Shown piece after piece: positions 44,333 to 55,796 of a stretch of DNA of 64,000 nucleotides (its first letter is position 1; each line of letters opens with the position of its first letter). The notes beneath the pieces are model-generated. The model saw only the letters and a program-made list of their open reading frames with translations, was not told where the DNA came from and did no database searches. Origin of the DNA: Neostapfia colusana (lineage: Eukaryota; Streptophyta; Magnoliopsida; Poales; Poaceae); contig JASWHV010000001.1 of NCBI GenBank assembly GCA_030760725.1, positions 73,367,683 to 73,431,682 on the forward strand, written 5' to 3'. The position numbers were made by a program, and so were the translations under genes.

Positions 44333-47300
44333 TCACCTCGGCCGAGTGCCCTTTGCCACAACCACGAGGAACCCACTCTGTTTCTTCTCCCCCGCGGCCT
44401 GAACAGAGCCACCGCCGCCATACTCATTTGATCGGCAGCCGGCTCTGGTGATCACGAACCGAGGCCAGTGAGTAGCAAAACGGCACCAGGGCCTCACCCT
44501 CGTCCTCCACGACGCGCCACCGACCGAGCTCGGCCCTCCTACCCCGGGGACACCGCGTTCGTGTGGCGGCCGAACAAGGACCAATTATGAAGCGTTCGTG
44601 GACAGCTCAACCTGGTGAGTCTCACGACCAAGTACCGGCACCCCTGGACGCGCCAAGGCACTGTGCTGCTCTCCTCCCAAGCTCAGACCATGCCATGCAC
44701 CGCCGGGAGAGAATTTGGAAAAGTTGCTCCGGCGTACTCAATTCGACCTATCGGCACGGTAATCCCGAATTCCCTCTCAATTCTCAATCTTCGTTCATCA
44801 AAGTTTGCACGAAGGGCCCAAAGTGGTAGGCGATCCTTTGCTCTTCACGGTTCTAGCCTGAAACTGCACCTAGATCGAGTATTTCGTGGTTTTCTACCGG
44901 CAACCGAACCGGGGGACCTCGGTCGCACGGTGAAAGCATGTTTGCCATCGTTCCCGAACGTTTTTGAGGCTAGGTCGAGCTCCCCCATCATTCGCTGGTG
45001 CTGTAGCACCATTTTACCGAGCTTTTAGCGCACTAGGATGGCCGGCCGACGTTGCTGATGATGCGCCGAGCTACCGCATCGCCGCTAGCTAAGGCTTCGC
45101 CGGCTATGGAAAACCTCACCATCATGCTCAGCGTGGCAGTTTAGGCCCTGGCGGCGAGCAGGAGCTCAGGCAGAGGCCGGGAGACCGGTTTCCGGTGATC
45201 TCCGGCGATGGCGGCAGCGCGGGCACGCGGGCGCAGGAACAGCCCGAGGTGGAAGAAGGGCACCGGGTCCCAGCAGTCAGTGAGGGAAAAGATTTAAAGC
45301 CTGATTCTCTGTGGCTATTTGATCCGGTGTGACTGCGTGGCTGGGACTGTGTAGCCTGTGTGGTTTTGTCTCAGAGGGTGACACGTGGCCTGGGCCCAGC
45401 AGCAGGCATTTGAACTTTTATCTGTTTTCAGAATTCAGTTGAAAGTTTAAATAGCCACAACTTGGTGTAGGAATGTCCAAAAATTGTCAAACAAATTTTG
45501 TTGGATTCCTCTCAGAGAGTAATATCCAGAGGTACAGCCCAATAATTATGACAACCCGTGGTTTTGGCTCATTAATTCATAGAAAAAAATCTTGTGGGAA
45601 TTTTTCCAGGAGTTCTATGTATTGGAAAATCCCCAAATTTGGGAAGGAGGTTCTTCCAAAAATACTTGAACTCCAGTAAAGTTTTCAGAAGCGTTGGACC
45701 TTATTTGCTTGGCCAAATGTGGTGTTAATTTCTTATGCCTCTGAAAATTAGAAAATAAAACAGAATTCAAATTCAGATTTCCCCCAAATTTTAGAACCTC
45801 ATACCTTCTACTAGGAAGCTCCAAATTTAGTGATTCAAATTGGGTTGGATTCATATTGAATAGTTCTGTCCAAATACACAACCCAATTTGTATGAAACTC
45901 ATTAATTAATTCTGGAAAATTCTTTCAATATTTTTGGCAAAAGAGTTTTAGAGGGGGTTTGGTTCATCCAAAAATCCTCAAATTTTGCCAGAATATTCTA
46001 TAGGGTATTAGTGAACCCCTGTAAAAGTGTAAGCTCAATTGGAGTTGATTTGTCAGGGCAATTCAGGATTTAAGTTGCTGTGTTAAATTGGATACAGAAA
46101 CAATTACAGGGAATTTCCAGAGCTTGGAAATTCATTTCTGAGAGATTCTTAGCTCCAAAAATCCTTGGAAAATTCATGCAAGCTATATGAACTATAATTG
46201 AAATTGTAGTTCACAAAGTGTGGCATGAACATGGGTGTTATCTCAGAATTAATTATTCTTTGCTTAATAGCTTAGAAAATTATTCTGAACAAACCACTTC
46301 AGGAAAAGTGCTAATTTTTTGTCCAGAGGGTTTTCTTGTGACAAGGAACTCACATGAAAATTATCAGCTCAATTGGAGCTTTGGATCACCCCTGTTCTGT
46401 TTAACCTCTTAAAGTGATCAATATAGAAGAGGGGAAAAAACATTTAGCACTTGATCATGTTACTTAGACCCAAACCCAAACCACTAGCACCAGTGTCATT
46501 TTAATTCTTAAACAGAGTTCCAGTTTTTGAAAACTTGTTATTATAACTTGTAGCAAAGTCTTTACAATTAAACAATTGTGCATATGCATTACGTGTAGCA
46601 GCTACGTGAAGGACTTGAAGTCATTGGAGTAGACATCAAAGGAGGGAGGCAAGAGATCAATTCAAGTGGTCTTCACTAACTGAGTTATATATATAAGTCC
46701 CCTGCAAAACAAAGGCAAGCCCCGGTTTGCATCAAAACTTACAAGTTTTTATTTGTATTCACTTTATACGTCTAGCATTTTATTTATTGCATTAAGTCTA
46801 GGTGGTATGACACTCCAAATGCATGACCTAGAAAACCATGGAGTTTAAATGTAGAATAGGTTATCAATGGATTATAACTGCTGATCTCAAGTCAACAAAA
46901 GTGGATTAAAAGAAGCAAAACTCGAGTGGGCAGTTTCCTACTCGTGAACCGGGATTTAAGGGGGGGATCAATCGGAAGAGTTGGGAATTGATCCTCATAG
47001 TTGGGAATGTAGACCGGGCAGTGGATGGAAGGATCAAGGACGTAGTCCTGTGAACCTAGTCTATGTCTGAGTCGATTAAGGCCCGTTCTCGTGTGCGGCC
47101 CGTTGGACAAGTTTCAGTTGTGTACCGGATGCATACTGGCTATATGGGACCCAGGAAACCAATGTAACATGTTAACCTGGGTGTCGAGGCATACCTCACC
47201 GTCTGATGCCCATGCTGAAAGGATAGAGAAGTCAGCTCTATGAGGGTTTGCCGTAGAGAGACTTAATCCCAGTCGGTGGGACCAGTTTGACATTTGGGTG

Positions 47301-48258
47301 TCGTGTGAAAGGTTGCCACGTACGACGTCAGTGACGGTTGCTGTGTGCAACGTCGAGTTCGGGCGTACGTGTCGTGTCAGCCGGGTGTTTTTGATTGCAA
47401 TCACCGTCGCTCGCGGAATGGACCGAGCATACTTATTCTGTCGTGACGTAGTAATAAACCGGGAAACAGTTAACATGCTTCGTGGGTAATCCTCATAATG
47501 GAGATGTGGAACGATCAACACTTCACTAAATTTAATTTCCACCTTGGGCTAGTAGCGTCGAGGCAAAGCGTTTCTTGTTTGATTGTGGAGTCTCGACGTT
47601 GATGGCGCAAGGTCTGTATGAGTCTAGAATAGCTCACTAAAGTTACTTTCACCTCGGGCAAGCGACATCGAGATAAAGCGTTTCTTGTTTGATTGTGAAG
47701 TCTCAATGTAAATTGCCCGAGGGCTATAAAAGCTGCTTAAAATTGAAAGTAAGGACTCTCTTTTAGCTCAAGTTCATCCTTTGTGCAAACTTCTATAATT
47801 ATCCCTCTATTTTCATCATGTAGAGTTTCATGACTAGGGTGACGGTTCAGTCTTGCTGAGCTTCGTGCTCACAGATACTGCATAAGTTGTTTTGCAGGTA
47901 ATAACAGTACGCTGATATGTATGGGTGTCCAATGAGACTCGGAGCTCTCCGAGTGGCGAACTCATTGCAACCCCTGCCGCTGCTATTGTGATAGTGTTGC
48001 TAGCGAGAAGGGTCCGCGGGCTGGACACCTTCTCTGTTGCTTAGCATAGGTATGAGACGTGAGTTGTAATAGTTTTCCGCTGTAGAATATTTTGAGAAGT
48101 ATTTGTAAAATTTACACTTTGTAAGCTTCCGCTTGATTTATGTAATATGATGCTTTATTATGTGTGCTGTTGGGTGCCGCATCGCACGGCACCACCCAAT
48201 GCGATTCCCGGGCGAGGTGCCCCATCCCCGTGAGTGATCGGGACGGCGGGCCCTCACA
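44333..48258 (+). repeat. 3' LTR of element C, second part
   Basis: It resumes C LTR sequence matching 29131-33067 and ends CCCTCACA before duplication GTAGG. The hairpin TGAGC/TTCGT/GCTCA near 47856-47870 is perfect here, whereas the 5' LTR copy has a mismatch. Confidence 0.92.
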
Positions 48259-49254
48259 GTAGGCAAGGGAGAAGGGTTAGAGAGGCTCAGGAATGGCTGT
48301 GGTGGCGCTAGGGTTCCAGTGAGGTCTAAATGAAGTCGGGGCATCTCCTTTTATAGAAGTCCCGACAGCCAACCTTTGCCACCAACTAAAGTCCGCACTA
48401 GTCCGGTCAGGACCGCGGACTAGTCCGGTCTTCACGAACCACTAACATCACAAAGCCACCTACTCCCCAACGTTCAAATTTCAAACGTTCACAAATCTCC
48501 GGACTAGTCCGCCTCACAACGGACTTGTCCGATCTCACACATGAACTCTTTGTCCGGGTGAGAACAAGTCTGGAGGACCCGGACTAGTCCGACCACTAAG
48601 GCGGACAAGTCCGGTCCACCAAGACTTAGCCATGGGAGCTCTCATCTGACAACAATATGAACTAGTCCGCCTCAGAATGGACTAGCCCGAACTCACACAG
48701 GAACTCTTTGTCCGGGTGAAAACGAACAAGTCTTGCTAGCCCAGACTAGTCTGGCCACTGAGGCGGTCAAGTCCGGTCTTCCAGGACTTAGTCCTGAAGC
48801 ACTCTCACCAAGAGAGAATTGGACTAGTCCGTCCCCAAACGGATAAGTACGAACTCAGTCAGGAACTCTTAGTCCACCCCAAAACGGACTAAGCCGTAGG
48901 ACTCCGGACTAGTCCGGCGTATGGACCGGACAAGTCCGGCCTACTCGAGTTTACCTCACTAGCACTCTCCACTAAGGTTTTGACACTTCTAATGCTTTGA
49001 GCTCTCTTCTATGATCTCAATGCACTTGACACACACACACTCTCTCTCTCACACGGCTAGCCTACTAAAGACTCAAATGAAACCCTAATTTCTACTCTTC
49101 GAGTCTTTGATACTGTTCTTCATCCTTTTCCTTTTTGAGAGTTTAGGTGTCCACCTTGGAAATAAGCTGTGCTTATGATCATCTCAGCTCATTGGTCTCT
49201 TAGTCGTCGTCATCAATCAGCCAAAACCCACGGGAATACCAATATGCACTTACA
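48259..49254 (-). repeat. 3' LTR of element E, proximal part with palindrome cluster
   Basis: It continues 27687-28365 and matches 58646-59238 plus 63262-63462. The TATA box (minus strand, plus coordinates 48346-48355) is CTATAAAAGG. Upstream of it (48385-48945) are many CGGACTAGTCCG copies and variants with TTG or CAA centres. On the minus strand it starts TGTAAGTGCATA. Confidence 0.92.
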
Positions 49255-49271
49255 ATCTCCCGCTTTTTGGT
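49255..49271 (-). promoter_or_regulatory. Polypurine tract of element E
   Basis: On the minus strand it reads CCAAAAAGCGGGAGATT, directly before the 3' LTR. Confidence 0.8.
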
Positions 49272-49676
49272 GATTGATGATAACACATTAAGTTTCAATA
49301 TAAGAGGTAAAAATTTGGTTTTCATAACACGTGTACGTATGCATAACTCCCCCTGGATTGATGCAACAGTAAAAGAGGGGAGTTGACGTACATTCACATG
49401 TTATGGTGGGGTTCCTAAGTGTTGTGCTCAAAAAATGTGATAAGACAATAAACATAGCAAGGGGCAACAATGATCAATTATAAGTCATAAGATGAAATAT
49501 AAGCAATATGGTCCACACATAGTCTTACACAAAAGAGACACAATGCATAAAACATAGATAATGATGCCCAAGAATTTATACAAGACTAGAAGATGATAAA
49601 CAAACATCCTCTTCCATCTCTCCCCCTTTGGCATCAAGGCACCAAAAAGGAAAAAAGGAAGAAGAGATGCCTAACT

Positions 49677-51452
49677 CTACTCGTCATCTTCATCGTCTTC
49701 TTCTTCAAATTCGCTCTCCGTGGCCTCCGTATCATCTTCCTCGTAGTCGGCAGCGGTGGATGGAGGCACAGACTTGGAAGAGCTTCCATCTTTCGTGAAC
49801 TGCGCGAGCTCATTAGCAGTGAATTCTGGATAAGGAGTGAGCTCTCCATTACTCTCCTTGGGAGGAGACATAGGCACCTCAAGCTTGTCTCACACAGTCT
49901 TGAGGTACTTCTCCTGACGCCTCTCCATGCGTCGAGTCCGGACCTCCACACGCCGACAGGAGGCGAAGAGCGCGTTGAAGCACTTGAAGAATCCGCTCAT
50001 CGACTGCGGAGGAGGAGGTGATTAAGGATCCACTGAGCTAGGAGGAGCAACTGAGCTGGAAGGAGGTTGAGCATTCTTCCTTCTGGAAGGTTCTAGCACA
50101 ATTGGAGGCAGCTGAGGACGGAGAGGTCGATGGGTCATATCTTTGACAAAGACAAGCCCCGACACCTTCTCAATTAAGCACATGATATATGGTTCATACC
50201 CACATGAGCGGTTGGGTGTGTGAGAGATGTTGAAGATGTCGTCCTAGATGTGCTCAACGAGGTTGAACTTCTCTTCACCATCAATCAATAGGAGGTGATG
50301 CCTTAAGTTTCCTTGAATCCCCCTGCATCTCCATCCTTAGGGGCAATGGTTCTCCTCAGAATCCGGTTGAGGATGCTATAAAATGGCTTGATGTTCCTGC
50401 AAGCCCAGCTACATGGGAAACATCACTAGGATACATGTAGTCGAGCTGATCCCTATCCACTGCCTTGAGGTTGAAAATGATGATCTCATGGTCCAGGTGC
50501 TCCTCAAGGCCAAGTATCCGAGCAAACTTCTCATATGTGGCTGAGTACTGCTCTCCATGAGTCATCCAAGTGATTTTCCGGTCACCGTAGGTGGAGAAGT
50601 ACACGGTGGTGTAAAACTGCACAATCACTTCGATGTTCCAATCATACTTGAAACTCTTATTTCCTTGATCCTATGGCGCTCTGCGGCTTCAATCATAGCA
50701 TCAAAAGCTTTATGTTTCCTTTTGGCCATGTAGTCCCAATCCACCCATTAAGCTTGAGCGACTAGAGACTTCATCTTCAGGTATACTAGGCGGTAGTAGT
50801 CGCAATGAAAATCACACCAAAACCTAGGGTCGGCTGTGTGCTTCTCATAATCATAGACTTTATCCATTCTCATTCTTCTCGCCTTCTCAGCACCCTTTCG
50901 TTTGAACACATATGCTGCATTGTTGGGCTGCCTGTTTAGATCTCTAGCAGGGGCAGCCATCTTCATGGGACCGATGGGCTTTAGTTGCCCCTTCTCCTTG
51001 GTTACAATGCCTCCTACCCTCTTTGTCGGTGCCTTGGCAGTTGCCTTTTTGTTCTTGGGCTCCTCAGGAAGTGGAGCCTTGCCTTTCTTGGGGTCACGGA
51101 GAACCCTACCCTCGGGTTCTTTCTCCTTATCTTTGTCCTGCTCTTTCTATACCAAAGTGACCAGCTTCTTCCTTTTGGGCTCTACGGCACTAGCAGCCTG
51201 GGAGTTATGGGCTTCACGTTCGGCACTTTTCTTCTTCCGTTGTTCCACCAAGGATTCTTCAACGGCTTTGGCAATATGTGCCTCCTCTTCGAGATCATGT
51301 CTCTTCTTTGTCGTTGCCTCTTGAATGACGGCATCCTTAGCCTCTTGAGCCTCCTTTGCTGCCCTCTTTTCGGCAATGCACCGATGGAGGGCTTGTCGAG
51401 CCTCCTAGGCTGCGGGACTTGCAAGAGGGGAGCTTTGGTCGGAGTCTGACAT
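49677..51452 (-). pseudogene. Element E third ORF (env-like / 'plant transposon protein' type), broken
   Basis: It starts at 51452 (MSDSDQSSPLASPAA). A Lys/Glu-rich stretch follows (RQALHRCIAEKRAAKEAQEA), then a basic segment, then the recognisable core DPRFWCDFHCDYYRLVY, WVDWDYMAKRKHKAFD and VQFYTTVYFSTYGDRKITWM. The end is acidic (ESEFEEEDDEDDE, 49677). Stops occur near 51408, 51147 and 50748, with frameshifts after about 50690. SIRE/Maximus elements carry such an ORF between pol and the 3' LTR. It is often called env-like, but no clear signal peptide or membrane anchor is visible here. The role is unproven. Confidence 0.75.
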
Positions 51453-52459
51453 ATTGCCTGAGAAACAAGAGATAAGAGGTCAATGAAGTGGAATATTGTG
51501 AAAGAATCTACTAAAAATGGCTAAAGTTGGGGTTTGTCCTGTGTAAACCAGACTTCTCCGTTAAGGGGTCGGACTAGTCCGCCCGAGAACGGACTTGTCC
51601 GCCCATACATCGGACTAGTCCGGTTTACACAGGAAGAACCCTAACTCTTACAATTTTTTGCAAAGAATTCGAATCAAGTCACAATACTCATAGGCTACGA
51701 TCGCAATGACTTGAGGAACAACATTTGTGAAGAGGTTTCTAGCAAAAAACCTAAGAATGAAGAAAAAGAGAGAATTTTGGCTAGTTCAAGAATACCTCTT
51801 CAAATCTCCAAATGTGATAAAATCGGAGGTAAAACTTGAGCAACGAAGCACGGGGAAGGATTTCCGCACTCCTTAGGGCTCCAATTCGTGGATTGGATGA
51901 GATTTTTGGTGGACAAAAGCGAAAATCACCAATAGAGAGGTGGTTCCCGCTAGAGAGTGTGTGAGAGAGAGAGTTTGGTGTAAAGATAGAGAGAGGTGGT
52001 CTGGCCGCCCCTGGAGGTTAAGTCCCTGGGGGACGGACTAATCCGGCCTGATGCACGATCAAGTCCGGTAGACGGACCAGAGCCGGACTTCTCCGGTGCC
52101 GGACTTGTCCGGCCTCCCAGGCGGACTAGTCCGGTTTGGACTTGTCCGTCGAGAAGTCCGACCTAGACAACCCGGACTTGTCCGATCCATGGGCGGACTA
52201 GTGTGGCTATAATCTGAAATTTCATATGATTTGAATTTTAGCTCAAGAATATGATCCTTTTTGGACAAGTTTTTGCAAATATCTTTGACAAACATGGTCA
52301 GTAAGCATACATCAAACAAACAATGACCATATTTTACAAATAATCCCTTTGAACATAGTTTTCATAGAGTAAGAGAGATTAGGGTAGAATTTTGAAAGCA
52401 TGCGATTTTTGAAGTTCATATACATGTAACAAACATATGTGCATGGCTCAAGCAACGTT
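51453..52459 (-). other. Spacer between pol and third ORF of element E, with GGACTAGTCC palindromes
   Basis: This 1.0 kb stretch has no coding motif. It contains CGGACTAGTCCG or near variants at 51565-51625 and a denser set at 52030-52205, so the LTR-type motif also occurs inside the element. The rest is A/T-rich and featureless. Confidence 0.7.
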
Positions 52460-55400
52460 TCAAAAATCTAGGATATTTAGTTCACTCCTTAGGTCACAAA
52501 AACGTTTCTCATCAAGGGGTTTGGTGAAGATATCCGCCAATTGCTTCTCACTCCTAACATGAGAGATAACGATATCTCCCTTGATAGATTGATCTCGCAG
52601 GAAATGGTGTTGGATATCAATGTGTTTGGTTCTAAAATGCTCCACGGGATTGTGAGCAATGTTGATGGCACTCTCATTGTCACATAGGAGTGGTATATGG
52701 CTCAAAGTGTAACCATAGTCCCTAAGAGTTTGTCGCATCCATAGGAGTTGTGCACAACAACTCCCGGCTGTGACGTACTCCGCTTCGGATGTGGATAAGG
52801 CAATGGAGTTTTGTTTCTTTGAAGACCACGAAACCAAGGACCTACCAAGGAATTGGCAAGTCCCGGACGTGCTCTTCCTATCCACCATACAACCGGCATA
52901 ATCAACATCGGAGTATCCGATGAGATTGAACTTGGATCCCTTGGGATACCAAAGTCCTAGGTTAGGAGTATGAACTAAATATCTAAGAATCCTCTTAACG
53001 GCTGTCAAGTGACTCTCCTTGGGAGCGGATTGGAACCGTGCACACATACACACACTAAGCGTTATGTCAGGCCTAGATGCACAAAGATAAAGCAAGGAAC
53101 TTATCGTGGAACGAAATACCTTTTGGAGTCTTGATAGGTTTGGCTTTGTCCATGTCAACCTCTTGAGTATGTCTTGAATATACTTGGTTTGACTTATGAA
53201 CGTTCCTTCATTGAGTTGCTTGACTTGGAATCCTAGGAAGAACATCAATTCCCCCATCATTGACATCTCGAACCTTTTGGTCATTATCTTTGAAAACTCA
53301 TCACAAAATCTTTGTTAGTAGAACCAAATATAATGTCATCGATATATATTTGGCACACAAGTAAATCATCGTTAAAATGCTTAGTGAAGAGTGTATAGTC
53401 GGCCTTCCCTATCCTAAAACCATTTTTAGTGAGAAAGTCTCTAAGACACTCATACCAAGCTCTAGTAGCTTGTTTGAGGCCATAGAGGGATTTACGAAGA
53501 TTAAAGACATGGTTAGGATACTTATCGTCCTCAAATCCGGGTGGTTGCTCCACGTACACTTCCTCCTTGATCGGACTGTTGAGGAAAGCGCTTTTCACAT
53601 CCATTTGGTATAGCTTGAAATCATGGTGAGTAGCAAAGGCAAGCAAGATACGAATTGATTCAAGCCTAGCTACGGGAGCAAAAGTTTCATCGTAATCCAA
53701 ACCTTCAACTTGTGCATATACCTTTGCAACAAGTCTTGCCTTGTTTCTTGTTACAACCCCATACTCGTCTTGCTTGTTGCAGAATACCCACTTGGTTCCC
53801 ACAATATTTGCGTTAGGTCGCTTCACGAGTTCCCATACTTGATTTATTTCAAAATTGTTGAGTTCCTCTTGCATTGCCACCACCCAATCCGGATCTTGTA
53901 GTGCTCCTTCTACCTTGCGAGGCTCGAAGGAGGAAACGAAAGAGTAATGTTCACAAAAGTTAGCCATTCGAGAGCGAGTGGTTACCCCTTTGGAGATGTC
54001 TCCTAGTATGTTGTCGACGGGATAATCCCGTTTAACAGTTTGGTGCACTCTTGGATGAGGTGGTTGGACTCTTTGATCTTCATCTTCATCGTCGTTCTTT
54101 TCTTTGTCTCCCCCTTGATCCAATCCTCCTTCTTGACTTTGATCATTTTGATCCTGTTGGGATTGGCCTTGCTCATCTTGAGCTTGATCATGGGAAGGAG
54201 ACGTATCTTCGTTTGTTGGATGATCATTTGAGTCTTGAGGATGTTCTTGAAGGAATATGTCTCCAAGTGCTATCCTTTTACGTGCTTATTGTGGAGCCTC
54301 TTCCCTATCTAGCACACTTTGATCAACTTGCTCCACTTGGGAGCCATTAGTCTCATCAAACACTACGTCTCTCGCTATTTCAACAATTTCGGAAGATTTG
54401 TTGAAAACACGATAGGCGTAGGTGTTTGAGTCATAACCAAGAAAGAAACTTTCATCGGACTTTGAAGCAAACTTTGAAGTCCTAGGCTTCTTGTTGAGAA
54501 TATAACACTTTCTCCCAAAGACACGGAAATGAGAGATGTTGAGTTTGTTACTGGTTAGAAGTTCGTAAGACATCTTCTTCCAAAGTCGATGAAGGTACAA
54601 CCGATTTATGGCATGGTAAGCGGTGTTAACCGCTTCCGCCAAAAACCGGTCCGACGTATTGTATTCATCAAGCATGGTTCTTGCCATCTCAATAAGAGTC
54701 CTATTCTTCCTTTTCAGCCACCCCGTTTTGCTGAGGGGGGTAGGGGGCTGAAAACTCATTCTTGATGCCTTCTTCATCCAAGTATTCTTCCACTTGAGTG
54801 TTCTTGAACTCGGTGCCATTATTGCTCCTTATGTTCTTGATTCTTAAGGAGAACTCGTTTTGAGCTCTCCTCAAGAATTTCTTGAGCACACCTTGAGTTT
54901 CGCCTTGGTCATGCAAAAAGAACACCCATGTGAAGCGAGAATAATCATCTACAACTACAAGACCATATTTGTTACCGTTGATGCTTATGTAGGTGATTGG
55001 ACCAAAGAGGTCCATGTGAAGTAGCTTCAAAGGTCTTGTAGTCATCATGACATTTTTGGTTGGATGTTGAGCTCCAACTTGCTTTCCGGCTTGACAAGCA
55101 CTACATGGCCTGTCCTTATCAAAAACAACATTTTTCAAGTCTCGAATGTGTTCTCCCTTCAGAAGTTTTTGCAAATTTCTTATCCCAACATGGGCTAGCC
55201 GTCTATGCCAAAGCCATCCCATGTTGGTCTTCACCATTAAGCATGTGTCAAGTTGAGCTTTATCCGTGGTGAAATCCACAAGGTAAAGCTTTCCCTTGAG
55301 CACACCCTTAAAGGCGATTGAGTCATTGCTTCTTCTTAAGACAATCACACCGTCGTTAGTGAAAATACAGTTATATCCTTTATCACATAGTTGGGATATG

Positions 55401-55796
55401 GATAGAAGGTTATAATCAAGGGAGTCAACATGCAAAACATTGGAAAGAGTATGATGGGGATAAATAGCAATTTTACCGGTGCCAAGGATTTTCCCTTGGC
55501 TATTTTCCCCAAAGTATATTCCTTCACTTGGATCTTCATTTTCCTCATACTCCACAAACATCCTTCTCTCTCCGGTCATATGGTTTGTGCATCCACTGTC
55601 GAGCACCCATTTTGATCCACCAGCGGAGTATGCCTACAAAATAGAGTTTTGCGTTACCTTTAGGTACCCAAACGGAGTTGGGTCCTTTCATGTTAGTCAA
55701 GAGGCACTTGGGCACCCACACGCGAGGTTTTGGACTCTTACGGAGTGGCCCAAAATACCTAGCATAGGTCTTTCCAAATTTGTTCCTCAATAAAAC
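52460..55796 (-). pseudogene. pol: Element E pol: protease, integrase, RT, RNase H (copia order), broken
   Basis: Minus strand: protease DSGCTNHMTG (55600), GAG-pre-integrase WHRRLAHVGIRNLQKL with CSACQAGK, integrase LLHMDLFGP, then RSNNGTEF, where the second catalytic Asp is Asn (54821-54823). A frameshift in a G-run near 54735 precedes KRKNRTLIEMAR. A stop lies at 54286. RT: KARLVAKVYAQVEGLDYDETFAPVAR written in parts here, with YIDDIIFGSTN at about 53340. A one-base loss near 53306 shifts the frame. RNase H: SDVDYAGCMVDRKSTSG, ALSTSEAEYV, HIDIQHHFLRD, LADIFTKPL. About 15 residues of the RT-RH linker are missing. Confidence 0.9.

Larger units (their letters stand above)
28366..48258 (+). 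mobile_element. Element C: large, coding-depleted gypsy element, split by element D
   Basis: 5' LTR 28366-33067 (4,702 bp), internal 33068-36588, 3' LTR 36589-37354 plus 44333-48258. Duplication GTAGG lies at 28361-28365 and 48259-48263. LTR ends are TGTAAAGG...CCCTCACA. Only RT, RNase H and integrase-C-terminal remnants survive and gag is not detectable, so C would need proteins from relatives. The empty site can be read directly at 58630-58650 in the E 5' LTR. Confidence 0.93.
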
